The notes below the pieces were generated by a model that worked only from the letters and a program-made list of their open reading frames with translations, was not told the DNA's origin and made no database searches. Below, piece after piece: positions 1 through 6,058 of a stretch of DNA of 6,058 nucleotides. The stretch lies in NCBI GenBank assembly GCA_030632865.1, contig DAOVTY010000198.1, forward strand, positions 1 through 6,058, written 5' to 3'. Source of the DNA: Bacteroidota bacterium (GTDB lineage Bacteria; Bacteroidota; Bacteroidia; Bacteroidales; Prolixibacteraceae). How positions within the stretch are numbered: position 1 is the first letter of the stretch; every line of letters begins with the position of its first letter. The position numbers were made by a program, and so were the translations under genes.

Positions 1-318
1 ATCGTCAGCATGATATTGGCGACGGTGAAGTTTCCATTCGTGATCTTCACCAATTTTTTTAAGCCAGTTGTAGTACTTGTCATCAGCAGCAATTGAGGCC
101 CATTTTACCATTCCTATGTACAATGCACCTTTCGTCCAATCCAATGGATGGTGAGTTTTCTTTTTTCCACTATACAAATCGGTTACATGTTCAATTTGCC
201 AATCAGCAACTTGTTTCATTACTTTTTTAACTTCTGCAGGTTTTATTTCTTGTGCTTGCGAAGTGTTAAATGACTGTGTAAAAACTGCAAGTACTATAAG
301 AATAATAAGTCTTTTCAT
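1..318 (-). CDS. Secreted GH105/GH88-type unsaturated glycuronyl hydrolase, N-terminal part (cut by left edge)
   Basis: The first 106 codons are present; the rest lies beyond base 1. The start is the ATG at 318-316, which gives a clear Sec signal peptide: MKR, a hydrophobic core (residues 4-13), then a likely signal peptidase I cut after SQA (Ala22). The mature part opens with a helix typical of alpha6/alpha6-barrel enzymes, followed by a DWTKGALYIGM segment (residues 60-70) and a RRQYHADD segment (99-106). In GH105/GH88 hydrolases the HADD region carries acidic active-site residues. Known members remove 4,5-unsaturated uronic acids from the ends of oligosaccharides left by polysaccharide lyases; periplasmic location is inferred from the signal peptide. 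The gene lies downstream of the GH/sulfatase pair on the same strand but behind a 194-base gap with its own promoter. No lyase is visible here, so the substrate is open. The family call rests on about one quarter of the protein. Confidence 0.82.
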   Translation of the reverse strand, partial: MKRLIILIVLAVFTQSFNTSQAQEIKPAEVKKVMKQVADWQIEHVTDLYSGKKKTHHPLDWTKGALYIGMVKWASIAADDKYYNWLKKIGEDHEWKLHRRQYHADD

Positions 319-356
319 GATTTTTATTTTTTGAATAATTGTTACTTTCTTGATTG

Positions 357-387
357 CAAATATATTTTTATTTCCGTTTATTTTCAA
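357..387 (-). promoter_or_regulatory. Bacteroidota-type promoter for the GH105 gene
   Basis: Read on the minus strand, TATATTTG (364-357) matches the Bacteroidota -7 box TAnnTTTG and is followed by C, as is common. A TTG (387-385) sits 20 bases upstream, in the range seen for the -33 box. Transcription would start near 350, leaving a leader of about 30 A-rich bases before the ATG at 318. This suggests the hydrolase can be transcribed separately from the sulfatase/GH operon upstream. Confidence 0.6.
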
Positions 388-401
388 TTTCACCATTAAA
401 A

Positions 402-452
402 ACTTGGTGTTTCAACGTTAATTTAAAAGACGAAATTCCTCGACTTGGTATT
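402..452. repeat. Pair of short direct repeats upstream of the GH105 promoter
   Basis: ACTTGGTNTT occurs at 402-411 and again at 443-452, matching at 9 of 10 positions in total, with the copies 41 bases apart (close to four helical turns). Both lie just upstream of the putative -33 element at 385-387, where an activator could bind. No binding protein can be named, and repeats this short can arise by chance. Confidence 0.35.
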
Positions 453-512
453 CTTCTAATTTTTTCGCACTATTAGATACTGCCTCTTTCAATTAAAAAT
501 TTCATAAATCTT

Positions 513-1934
513 TTAATGATCAAAGTGGTCAACGATATCATAGACAAAAAGGTTTAGTTCATTCATTTTTTCCATCATTGGAGTCCACTCTATATATCGA
601 TTGCTAACTATTCCTTTATTGGCATCAATGTTTGAAGGATCAACACCTTTTGCAGTAGGATCGTTATCCTGATACTTAAAATAATGCCAACCTACGCAAT
701 TTTTAGATTCTAGCAGAGCAAGGTTATAATTCTGATAAAAAAGTCCTCTATCTTTTTGTGTTCTAACAATCCAGCCGGCACCACTTGTATTTCCCATTCC
801 CGAATCTTCGCCTTTGGTGTAATATTCTGTAACAATAAAAGGGCGTCCTGTCCACTCTGTCCAATTTGTCATATCGTTTAAATCTGGAGTCCAATGATTG
901 TAGTAGTTATTCGAAATTATATCGATATATTTTCCTGCAGTTTTCATAAATCTTTCGTGATTTTTTTCGCGACTATAAAAACGAGCACCGATGTACATAT
1001 GATTTGGATCGTATTTTCTAATTGCATTTGAAACAATTGAAAAATATTTGTCGGCTACAATTGCCATAAAAATTTCTCTGTGGTCATCCGTTATTTCATT
1101 TACACTAATATTTTGTTCTATCAACCATTTGGCAGCTGCTTTATATCCGTGATCTTCTTTTGGAAGTGACAGATAATTATCGAGTGCATTAAATTTAAAT
1201 GGCATTTCGTTATCAGAAAAATGGCCAAACAAGTTCAGATCGTCTTTTAACGCTTCTAATTGTTTTGCATGTTCATCGCAAAAGATTTCAAATTCAGGAT
1301 CGAAAACGAATATTGCATTGTTTGGATAACCAGTGTGTCCTGGCTGCTGATATGTTCCACCTCGTTTCCTCCCATAACTACTCATAAAACTCCAGTTTAC
1401 GGTATAAGCCATTGGTCGTTCCGCAGTTTTATTTGCTTCAATAATAGCTTCATAGTTAGACCAGGAACCAGCACAATTAAATCCATTTTTATGCAAAATA
1501 TCAATAGTCTCTTTTAACCAGTTCTCTTCTGTACCAAACTTATTTATTAAAGCTTTTTTAGTACCCTCCGACTTGCCCGTAGTAATACTGTTTAATGCAA
1601 CATTAATATATTGGTATCCTAATGGATCGACTCCCCACCAGCGGTCATTTATTTTTTTGACATGAAAAAAACCTGTTGCTTCAACTTTTCTGTCCAACCG
1701 GCCTCCATATTTACTTGTGCCAATTGCCTGAAGTGGTTGTTCGTAACCCAATAACAAATTAACAGGCCTGGTTTTAAACGGTTTATAATCTTTATAACTC
1801 CGGGTGCCATCCTTATTATACACCTTAGTTTTGGCATCAACTAAAATGTATTCTTGCTCCTTTTTACTATTCTCATTGCTATTTGTACAACTAAATAGAA
1901 CAGCGATAATAAAAATTGAAATTATCTTAATCAT
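513..1934 (-). CDS. Clan GH-A glycoside hydrolase lipoprotein, GH50 agarase-like core
   Basis: This 473-residue protein starts with a lipoprotein signal (hydrophobic residues 5-15, lipobox LFSC with Cys16), so it should be anchored in the envelope. A GFFHVKKINDRWWGVDPLG stretch (88-106) matches the opening of GH50-type catalytic domains. HFSDNEMPF (238-246) offers Glu243 as acid/base in the Asn-Glu pair usual in clan GH-A. PFIVTEYYTKGEDSG (365-379) offers Glu370 as nucleophile. VGWHYFKYQD (414-423) supplies the late-barrel Trp. These assignments come from motif recall, not from an alignment. Characterised GH50 enzymes are beta-agarases and are usually longer, with an extra N-terminal domain; here the barrel starts about residue 85. 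The gene follows the sulfatase by 9 bases, so the two are probably co-transcribed. Its substrate could be a sulfated galactan, but another related GH-A family is possible. No strong surface-export acidic motif follows Cys16. Confidence 0.72.
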   Translation of the reverse strand: MIKIISIFIIAVLFSCTNSNENSKKEQEYILVDAKTKVYNKDGTRSYKDYKPFKTRPVNLLLGYEQPLQAIGTSKYGGRLDRKVEATGFFHVKKINDRWWGVDPLGYQYINVALNSITTGKSEGTKKALINKFGTEENWLKETIDILHKNGFNCAGSWSNYEAIIEANKTAERPMAYTVNWSFMSSYGRKRGGTYQQPGHTGYPNNAIFVFDPEFEIFCDEHAKQLEALKDDLNLFGHFSDNEMPFKFNALDNYLSLPKEDHGYKAAAKWLIEQNISVNEITDDHREIFMAIVADKYFSIVSNAIRKYDPNHMYIGARFYSREKNHERFMKTAGKYIDIISNNYYNHWTPDLNDMTNWTEWTGRPFIVTEYYTKGEDSGMGNTSGAGWIVRTQKDRGLFYQNYNLALLESKNCVGWHYFKYQDNDPTAKGVDPSNIDANKGIVSNRYIEWTPMMEKMNELNLFVYDIVDHFDH

Positions 1935-1943
1935 AACTGTTTA

Positions 1944-3389
1944 TTATCTAATAATAGTTGGCGACTCAAATTTAAAAACATCCGATTCTGTTCTTGCTGA
2001 ATTCATCAACGCTTCAAGTTCTTTCACAATGTCAGGATTATTGCTTGCAACATCTTTCTCTTCTCCCTCGTCGTTGGCTAAATTGTATAATTCTGTACTA
2101 GTTTTTTCCGGTGTTAAAACGTTGTATTGAACAAGTTTCCAATCACCTTTTCTGAGAGCTCTTCTTCCACTTCGCTCATGAAACTCCCAATATAAATAAT
2201 CGTGTTGTTTTTGTTCTTTATCTCCCAATAAACTTGGCAGAAACGAAATTCCATCGATATTTTCAGGAGTTGGGGCATCAATTAAATCTGTAATTGTTGG
2301 CAGAATATCCCAAAATGCTGAAATATGATTTGATTTACTTGCAGCTTCTATTTTGCCCGGCCACTTAACAATCATTGGTACTCTTATTCCTCCTTCGTAT
2401 AAATCGCGTTTATAACCTTTGTAAATACTATTGCTATCAAAATAGTCTGGGTCTGCTCCGCCTTCCATGTGAGGTCCATTGTCAGACGAAAACATAATAA
2501 TTGTGTTATCGTCAATTCCAAGTTCTTTCAACTTTGCTACAATTTCTCCTACCTGATCATCTAAAAGATTTACCATTGCAGCAAATGCAGCGTGAGATTC
2601 AGGCTGCGAACCATAACCACCAATTTTATATCTAGGAGCACCTTCATCTGCTCCTTTGTATTCTTTTTCTGGAAGAAATTTACCCCGGTACTTTGCCATG
2701 TATTCTTCTGGGGCAAAAAGCTCTGCATGAGGAATAACAGAAGGATAATACATAAAAAATGGCTTGTCTTTATTTTCTACAATAAATTTTATAGCATGCT
2801 CGTGAATTGGAATCGGGGCGTAAATCCCTTCTCCAGTCCCTTCATTGTCTTTCAGCCATACCGTATCCTGATTGTGATTTAAATAAGCCGGATAATAATT
2901 ATGTGCTAAAGTTTGATGATTATACCCGAAAAACTCATCAAATCCTTGATTATTTGGATCGCCTTCTGAACCTGGAGCACCTAATCCCCATTTTCCAAAA
3001 GCTCCTGTAACATATCCATTTTGCTGTAAAATTTCAGCAACAGTTAAAATTTCAGCAGGAATTGGCCAATTACCAAACGCATTTCCTTTATTTCCACGAA
3101 TTGGTGTATGACCAGTGTGTTGACCGGTTAATAATACCGAACGTGATGGAGAACAAACTGTTGACCCTGCATAATGTTGAGTAAATGTTATTCCATCTTC
3201 TGCCAGTTGGTCAATATTTGGAGTTTGGAATTTTGTTTGTCCTTGAAAACTTAAATCGCCATAACCTAAATCATCAGCAAGAATATAGATGATGTTGGGC
3301 TTTTGTGCTATTTCGTTTTTGGATTGACAAGAAATAAAGGCAAATATTATTGCCAAGAGGCTCAAATTAAGTATTAGGCTACGTTTCAT
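1944..3389 (-). CDS. S1 family formylglycine-dependent sulfatase (lipoprotein)
   Basis: This 481-residue sulfatase removes sulfate esters, most likely from a polysaccharide given its neighbours. The signal region (residues 4-20) ends at a lipobox-like FISC with Cys21; Phe at -3 is slightly off consensus. Metal-binding ADD (Asp39, Asp40) follows NIIYIL. The catalytic signature CSPSR (79-83) makes Cys79 the residue converted to formylglycine, and the HTGHTPIRGN segment (91-100) follows as in this family. Other expected active-site pieces are FGKWGLG (Lys133), PHAE (His221), SSDNGPH (301-307, Asp303/Asn304) and KRDLYEGGIRVP (Lys327). Length is normal and nothing is missing. Cys-type sulfatases need a maturation enzyme (anSME or FGE type), which is not in this window. 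It is the first gene of a minus-strand pair with the GH50-like enzyme. The S1 subfamily, and hence which sulfate it removes, cannot be read from the motifs. Confidence 0.95.
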   Translation of the reverse strand: MKRSLILNLSLLAIIFAFISCQSKNEIAQKPNIIYILADDLGYGDLSFQGQTKFQTPNIDQLAEDGITFTQHYAGSTVCSPSRSVLLTGQHTGHTPIRGNKGNAFGNWPIPAEILTVAEILQQNGYVTGAFGKWGLGAPGSEGDPNNQGFDEFFGYNHQTLAHNYYPAYLNHNQDTVWLKDNEGTGEGIYAPIPIHEHAIKFIVENKDKPFFMYYPSVIPHAELFAPEEYMAKYRGKFLPEKEYKGADEGAPRYKIGGYGSQPESHAAFAAMVNLLDDQVGEIVAKLKELGIDDNTIIMFSSDNGPHMEGGADPDYFDSNSIYKGYKRDLYEGGIRVPMIVKWPGKIEAASKSNHISAFWDILPTITDLIDAPTPENIDGISFLPSLLGDKEQKQHDYLYWEFHERSGRRALRKGDWKLVQYNVLTPEKTSTELYNLANDEGEEKDVASNNPDIVKELEALMNSARTESDVFKFESPTIIR

Positions 3390-3451
3390 CTAGGTATTTT
3401 TTATAAAAATAATTAATTTATTCATTTAATAATAAGCTTAAATAACATTGA

Positions 3452-3473
3452 AATTAATATTTGATTATTAATT
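3452..3473. repeat. AT-rich inverted repeat in the divergent sulfatase/mnmH intergenic region
   Basis: The arms AATTAATA (3452-3459) and TATTAATT (3466-3473) are perfect 8-base inverted complements around a 6-base centre, TTTGAT. It lies between the divergent sulfatase and mnmH genes, upstream of both, and could be an operator. All arm bases are A or T in a very AT-rich stretch, so chance is a real alternative. It would make only a weak RNA hairpin and has no adjacent U-tract in a terminator position. The rest of the 149-base gap holds the mnmH promoter; I could not find a convincing promoter for the sulfatase. Confidence 0.3.
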
Positions 3474-3477
3474 ATTC

Positions 3478-3503
3478 TTGAATGCTAGAAAAGAATAGAT
3501 TTG
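3478..3503 (+). promoter_or_regulatory. Putative promoter for mnmH-selD
   Basis: TAGATTTG (3496-3503), followed by C, fits the Bacteroidota -7 consensus TAnnTTTG well. The nearest upstream TTG is at 3478-3480, 15 bases away, which is shorter than usual, so the -33 part is weak. Initiation near 3510 would leave a leader of about 30 bases to the ATG at 3539. The -7 box overlaps a perfect 10-base palindrome, ATTTGCAAAT (3499-3508). The leader ends in TCTAAAAA before the ATG, with no clear Shine-Dalgarno sequence. Confidence 0.5.
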
Positions 3504-3538
3504 CAAATAAAACTCAAAAAGTTTATTCATTCTAAAAA

Positions 3539-4576
3539 ATGTTAAAAGAGATTGATATTAATACAGGGTTACAATTGGTAAACAAGCTACCAATAATTGA
3601 TGTTCGCTCTCCGGGTGAGTTTGAAAAAGGACATATTCCGGGAGCAGTTAATATTCCTCTGTTTTCCAATTCAGAACGTGCTCATGTTGGTACTGTGTAC
3701 AAAAAAGAGTCGAAGGAAAAGGCAATGGAAATTGGGTTGAAATATGTAGAGCCAAAACTGAACTATTTCATTAAAAAAGCGGAAGAAATTGCTCCAGAAA
3801 AAAGTGTTATTGTTCATTGCTGGCGAGGTGGAATGCGGTCGAAGGCTTTTGCAAAACATCTGCACGATAATGGGTTTAATAATGTTTCAACAATAATAGG
3901 TGGGTACAAATCATTTCGTAATTATGCATTAAATTCTTTCTGTACAAAAGCTCAACTTTGTACTCTGGGTGGATACACCGGAAGTGGTAAAACTTATATT
4001 CTACATCGGTTGCAAGAAATGGGAGAGCAGGTTATAGATCTTGAAGGCTTGGCAAATCATAAAGGTTCTGCTTTTGGAGGAATTGGTCAAAATAAGCAAC
4101 CAACAATTGAACAGTTTGAGAATAATTTGTTTTGGGAATGGAAAAATTTCGATTATTCTAAAACTATTTGGGTGGAGGATGAAAGCCATCGCATTGGAAG
4201 TGTAAATATTCCAATGAATCTTTTTGAAAATATGAAAAACGAACCTTTATTATTTATCAATCTGCCACAATCTGAGCGCATTAAACATTTGGTAGATGAA
4301 TATGCAACTTTCCCGAAAACTGAATTGGCAATTTCTATTGATCATATCTCAAAACGACTTGGTGGAGAGAATACAAAAAAAGCGTTGCAATGCCTCGAAG
4401 AAGATAACTTCGAGTTTATTGCAGAAATAGCTCTTAAATATTACGACAAATATTACTTGCGAGGTTTAAATAAAAGAGAGAGTCAGAAAAATGTTTTTAC
4501 ACTGAATCTAATAAATATTGATTTTAAGCAGAACGCAATTAAAATAAAAGATTTTTACGATGAAAATATCGGATAA
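3539..4576 (+). CDS. mnmH: tRNA 2-selenouridine synthase
   Basis: MnmH (SelU, YbbB) replaces the sulfur of 2-thiouridine at wobble position 34 of tRNAs such as those for Lys, Glu and Gln with selenium, using selenophosphate; known enzymes pass through a geranylated intermediate. The N-terminal rhodanese domain (about 1-130) has IIDVRSPGEFEKGHIPGAVN (19-38) and the hallmark HCWRGGMRSK (93-102), making Cys94 the catalytic cysteine. The C-terminal P-loop half has Walker A GYTGSGKT (145-152), LEGLANHKGSAFGGIG (168-183) and WVEDESHRIG (211-220). At 345 residues it is close to the normal family length and looks intact. The ATG at 3539 sits directly before the rhodanese fold, about 30 bases after the predicted transcription start. 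Its end overlaps selD by 17 bases in another frame, indicating co-transcription and probable translational coupling with the enzyme that makes its selenium donor. Confidence 0.96.
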   Translation: MLKEIDINTGLQLVNKLPIIDVRSPGEFEKGHIPGAVNIPLFSNSERAHVGTVYKKESKEKAMEIGLKYVEPKLNYFIKKAEEIAPEKSVIVHCWRGGMRSKAFAKHLHDNGFNNVSTIIGGYKSFRNYALNSFCTKAQLCTLGGYTGSGKTYILHRLQEMGEQVIDLEGLANHKGSAFGGIGQNKQPTIEQFENNLFWEWKNFDYSKTIWVEDESHRIGSVNIPMNLFENMKNEPLLFINLPQSERIKHLVDEYATFPKTELAISIDHISKRLGGENTKKALQCLEEDNFEFIAEIALKYYDKYYLRGLNKRESQKNVFTLNLINIDFKQNAIKIKDFYDENIG

Positions 4577-5606
4577 TAAAGAAATTAGACTTACTCAATT
4601 TTGTGAGGGTGCCGGTTGTGGATGTAAAATATCGCCCGAAGTGCTATCAACAATATTGCACACCAAAATGGTCTTTAATACAGACCCTAGTTTATTAGTA
4701 GGAAACGATAATAGAGACGATGCCGCAGTTTATGATTTGGGAACCGGTTCGGCAATTATTAGTACAACAGATTTTTTTACTCCCATTGTTGACGATCCAT
4801 ATACTTTTGGGCGAATTGCCGCAACAAACGCAATTAGCGATGTTTACGCAATGGGAGGAAAACCGCTGTTGGCAATCGCAATTTTAGGATGGCCTGTAAA
4901 AGTTTTATCGGCAGAAATTGCTCAAAAAGTTCTTGAAGGCGGACGCTCTGTTTGTGCCGAAGCCGGAATTACTCTGGCAGGTGGCCACAGCATAGAAACT
5001 CCTGAACCTATTTTTGGTCTCGCAGTAACAGGCTCGATTGAAATAGACAAGTTGAAAAGAAATGATGGAGCAACTGTTGGTTGTAAGCTGTTATTGACAA
5101 AACCTATTGGAGTGGGTATTTTAACCACTGCCCAAAAACATGGCATTTTAACTGATGAAGATGCCAATGTAGCGATAGAAATTATGAGCGAGTTGAATAC
5201 TATTGGAACAGAATTGGCAAATATTTCAGGAGTTAAGGCAATGACTGATGTAACCGGATTTGGATTACTTGGGCACCTTGTTGAAATGTGCGAAGGAGCT
5301 AATCTTTCTGCAGAAATTAATTATGCAAAAGTTCCAAAGTTGCCAATGCTCAATAAATATCTTGCAAAAAAAACTATTCCTGGTGGTACAAATCGAAACT
5401 GGGATAGTTACGGAAGCAAAATCAAAATGGATAACCTGGAGTTAAAAGATATTTTGTGCGATCCGCAAACAAGTGGTGGATTGTTATTGGCAGTTACTCC
5501 AAATGCTGAAGAAAAAGTTCAGACTATTTTAAAACAAAACGGAATTGAGACTGAAGTTTTTGGGAAATTTACAGAACAAAAAAAAGATGTAATTATAATA
5601 ACCTGA
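4560..5606 (+). CDS. selD: Selenide, water dikinase (selenophosphate synthase)
   Basis: SelD makes selenophosphate from selenide and ATP, releasing AMP and phosphate, in the cytoplasm. At 348 residues it is very like the E. coli enzyme along its whole length. The glycine-rich GAGCGCK (17-23) gives Cys20 and Lys23, the counterparts of E. coli Cys17 and Lys20. Asp54 (NRDDAAVY), Asp71 (STTDFF), Asn90 and Asp94 (ATNAISD), GGHS (141-144) and MTDVTGFGLLGH (228-239) supply the metal and ATP sites; DPQTSGG (301-307) is conserved near the C-terminus. Cys20 is encoded by TGT, so this is not a selenocysteine-containing SelD. The ATG at 4560 is the natural start: it leaves a short leader before the conserved RLTQ segment and lies inside the end of mnmH. 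Coupling to mnmH shows at least one use of the product, tRNA selenation. Whether the cell also makes selenoproteins cannot be judged, as selA, selB and selC are not here. Confidence 0.97.
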   Translation: MKISDNKEIRLTQFCEGAGCGCKISPEVLSTILHTKMVFNTDPSLLVGNDNRDDAAVYDLGTGSAIISTTDFFTPIVDDPYTFGRIAATNAISDVYAMGGKPLLAIAILGWPVKVLSAEIAQKVLEGGRSVCAEAGITLAGGHSIETPEPIFGLAVTGSIEIDKLKRNDGATVGCKLLLTKPIGVGILTTAQKHGILTDEDANVAIEIMSELNTIGTELANISGVKAMTDVTGFGLLGHLVEMCEGANLSAEINYAKVPKLPMLNKYLAKKTIPGGTNRNWDSYGSKIKMDNLELKDILCDPQTSGGLLLAVTPNAEEKVQTILKQNGIETEVFGKFTEQKKDVIIIT

Positions 5607-5624
5607 ATTCGATTAAAATTTTAC

Positions 5625-6058
5625 TCAATGTAAAGCTACTTCTGTAATTAAATTCATTAAAAAAGTAGTAAACTTTGAGGTGTTCAAATTTTTATTCAAC
5701 ATTACAAAATGCGGATTTAGCAGATTAGGTTTGTTGTAAACCATAGTTTTAAAATTGGCTTGTTGCAATGTAGTTCCTCCAAATTCTTCAACCATAAGTT
5801 GCCCTGGTGCAGTATCCCATTCCGAGCATAGTCCGTTTTTTAAATACATGTCAGCATTTCCCAAAATAATATCAATTTGCTTTAACGAACTGCCTCGGTG
5901 AATAATTTCAACAGGATAATATTTTTCGATCTCTTTTATTATTTGCGCTTCCAAAGGTTTAAAAAATGAACGGCTGGTAACAATTCTAATTGCATTACTT
6001 GTGCTTTGCGAATATTCAATTTTTTCAAGCTTTCCATTTACGTTAAACTCAAAAATTC
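5625..6058 (-). CDS. cysQ: 3'(2'),5'-bisphosphate nucleotidase CysQ, C-terminal part (cut by right edge)
   Basis: The last 143 residues and the TGA stop (5627-5625) are present; the frame stays open to the window edge, so the start lies beyond 6058. A TTG at 5954-5952 is just an internal Leu codon, since recognisable sequence (residues 24-30 of the fragment, RIVTSRS) precedes it. CysQ belongs to the inositol monophosphatase-like, Mg-dependent phosphatases and hydrolyses pAp (and PAPS), clearing a by-product of sulfate assimilation and sulfotransfer. Visible marks are the GSSLKQIDIILGNADMY segment (55-71) and EWDTAPGQ (79-86) with the family's Trp-Asp metal-site motif (Asp81). EEFGG (90-94) and a terminal YNKPNLLNPHFV stretch (107-118) resemble E. 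coli CysQ. It converges on selD with an 18-base gap. Any link to the sulfatase further left is only thematic. Confidence 0.9.
   Translation of the reverse strand, partial: IFEFNVNGKLEKIEYSQSTSNAIRIVTSRSFFKPLEAQIIKEIEKYYPVEIIHRGSSLKQIDIILGNADMYLKNGLCSEWDTAPGQLMVEEFGGTTLQQANFKTMVYNKPNLLNPHFVMLNKNLNTSKFTTFLMNLITEVALH

Noticed and set aside
418..492. A 24-codon minus-strand open stretch (TTG start, LKEAVSNSAKKLEEYQ...) in the gap between the GH50-like and GH105 genes, considered as a small protein or gene remnant
   Set aside because: It is too short, has a stop codon directly before the TTG, no ribosome binding site, and is within what chance gives in this sequence.
1199..1517. Plus-strand open frames opposite the GH50-like gene
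   Set aside because: They are antisense to a well-supported gene, lack recognisable motifs and have Cys/Phe/Ser-rich composition typical of shadow frames.
2592..3010. Plus-strand open frames opposite the sulfatase gene
   Set aside because: The sulfatase is intact and conserved in the other direction; these frames show no domain or signal.
3396..3410. ATTTTT/AAAAAT inverted repeat just upstream of the sulfatase start
   Set aside because: It is a pure A/T run of 6 bases per arm in an AT-rich leader, with no stable structure expected.
4616..4628. Possible selenocysteine codon at the SelD active site
   Set aside because: Both codons at GCGC are TGT, giving ordinary cysteine; there is no in-frame TGA.
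5619..5635. Possible terminator hairpin TTTAC-TCAAT-GTAAA between selD and cysQ
   Set aside because: The stem is five mostly A-T pairs, there is no following U-tract, and it overlaps the cysQ stop codon.

Overview
The window looks like chromosomal DNA from a member of the Bacteroidota. The evidence is low-GC DNA, A-rich leaders without clear Shine-Dalgarno sites, promoter-like TAnnTTTG boxes, and two lipoproteins alongside a sulfatase and glycoside hydrolases typical of marine or gut polysaccharide degraders. The exact lineage cannot be fixed from this sequence; a marine or anoxic-sediment Bacteroidales/Marinilabiliales-like organism is a guess.

Left part (1-3389, all minus strand) is the edge of a polysaccharide-degradation cluster. 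In the direction of transcription it holds an S1 (formylglycine) sulfatase lipoprotein, then after only 9 bases a clan GH-A glycoside hydrolase lipoprotein resembling the catalytic core of GH50 agarases. After a 194-base gap with its own promoter comes the N-terminal 106 codons of a secreted GH105/GH88-type unsaturated glycuronyl hydrolase, cut by the window edge. Together they suggest periplasmic or cell-envelope breakdown of a sulfated, probably algal, polysaccharide. No SusC/SusD pair, lyase or regulator lies inside the window, so the substrate is inferred.

Right part is housekeeping selenium and sulfur metabolism. A 149-base divergent intergenic region with a good plus-strand promoter and an AT-rich inverted repeat leads into mnmH (selU, tRNA 2-selenouridine synthase). 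mnmH overlaps selD (selenophosphate synthase) by 17 bases. SelD makes the selenophosphate that MnmH uses to modify wobble uridines, so the pair is a complete supply-and-use unit. SelD carries Cys, not selenocysteine, at the catalytic position.

Converging on selD from the right, with an 18-base gap, is the C-terminal part of cysQ (3'(2'),5'-bisphosphate nucleotidase), cut by the right edge.

I see no mobile elements, RNA genes, CRISPR arrays or clearly new system. The points most worth a second look are the compact GH50-like enzyme paired with the sulfatase, and a direct repeat placed just upstream of the GH105 promoter.
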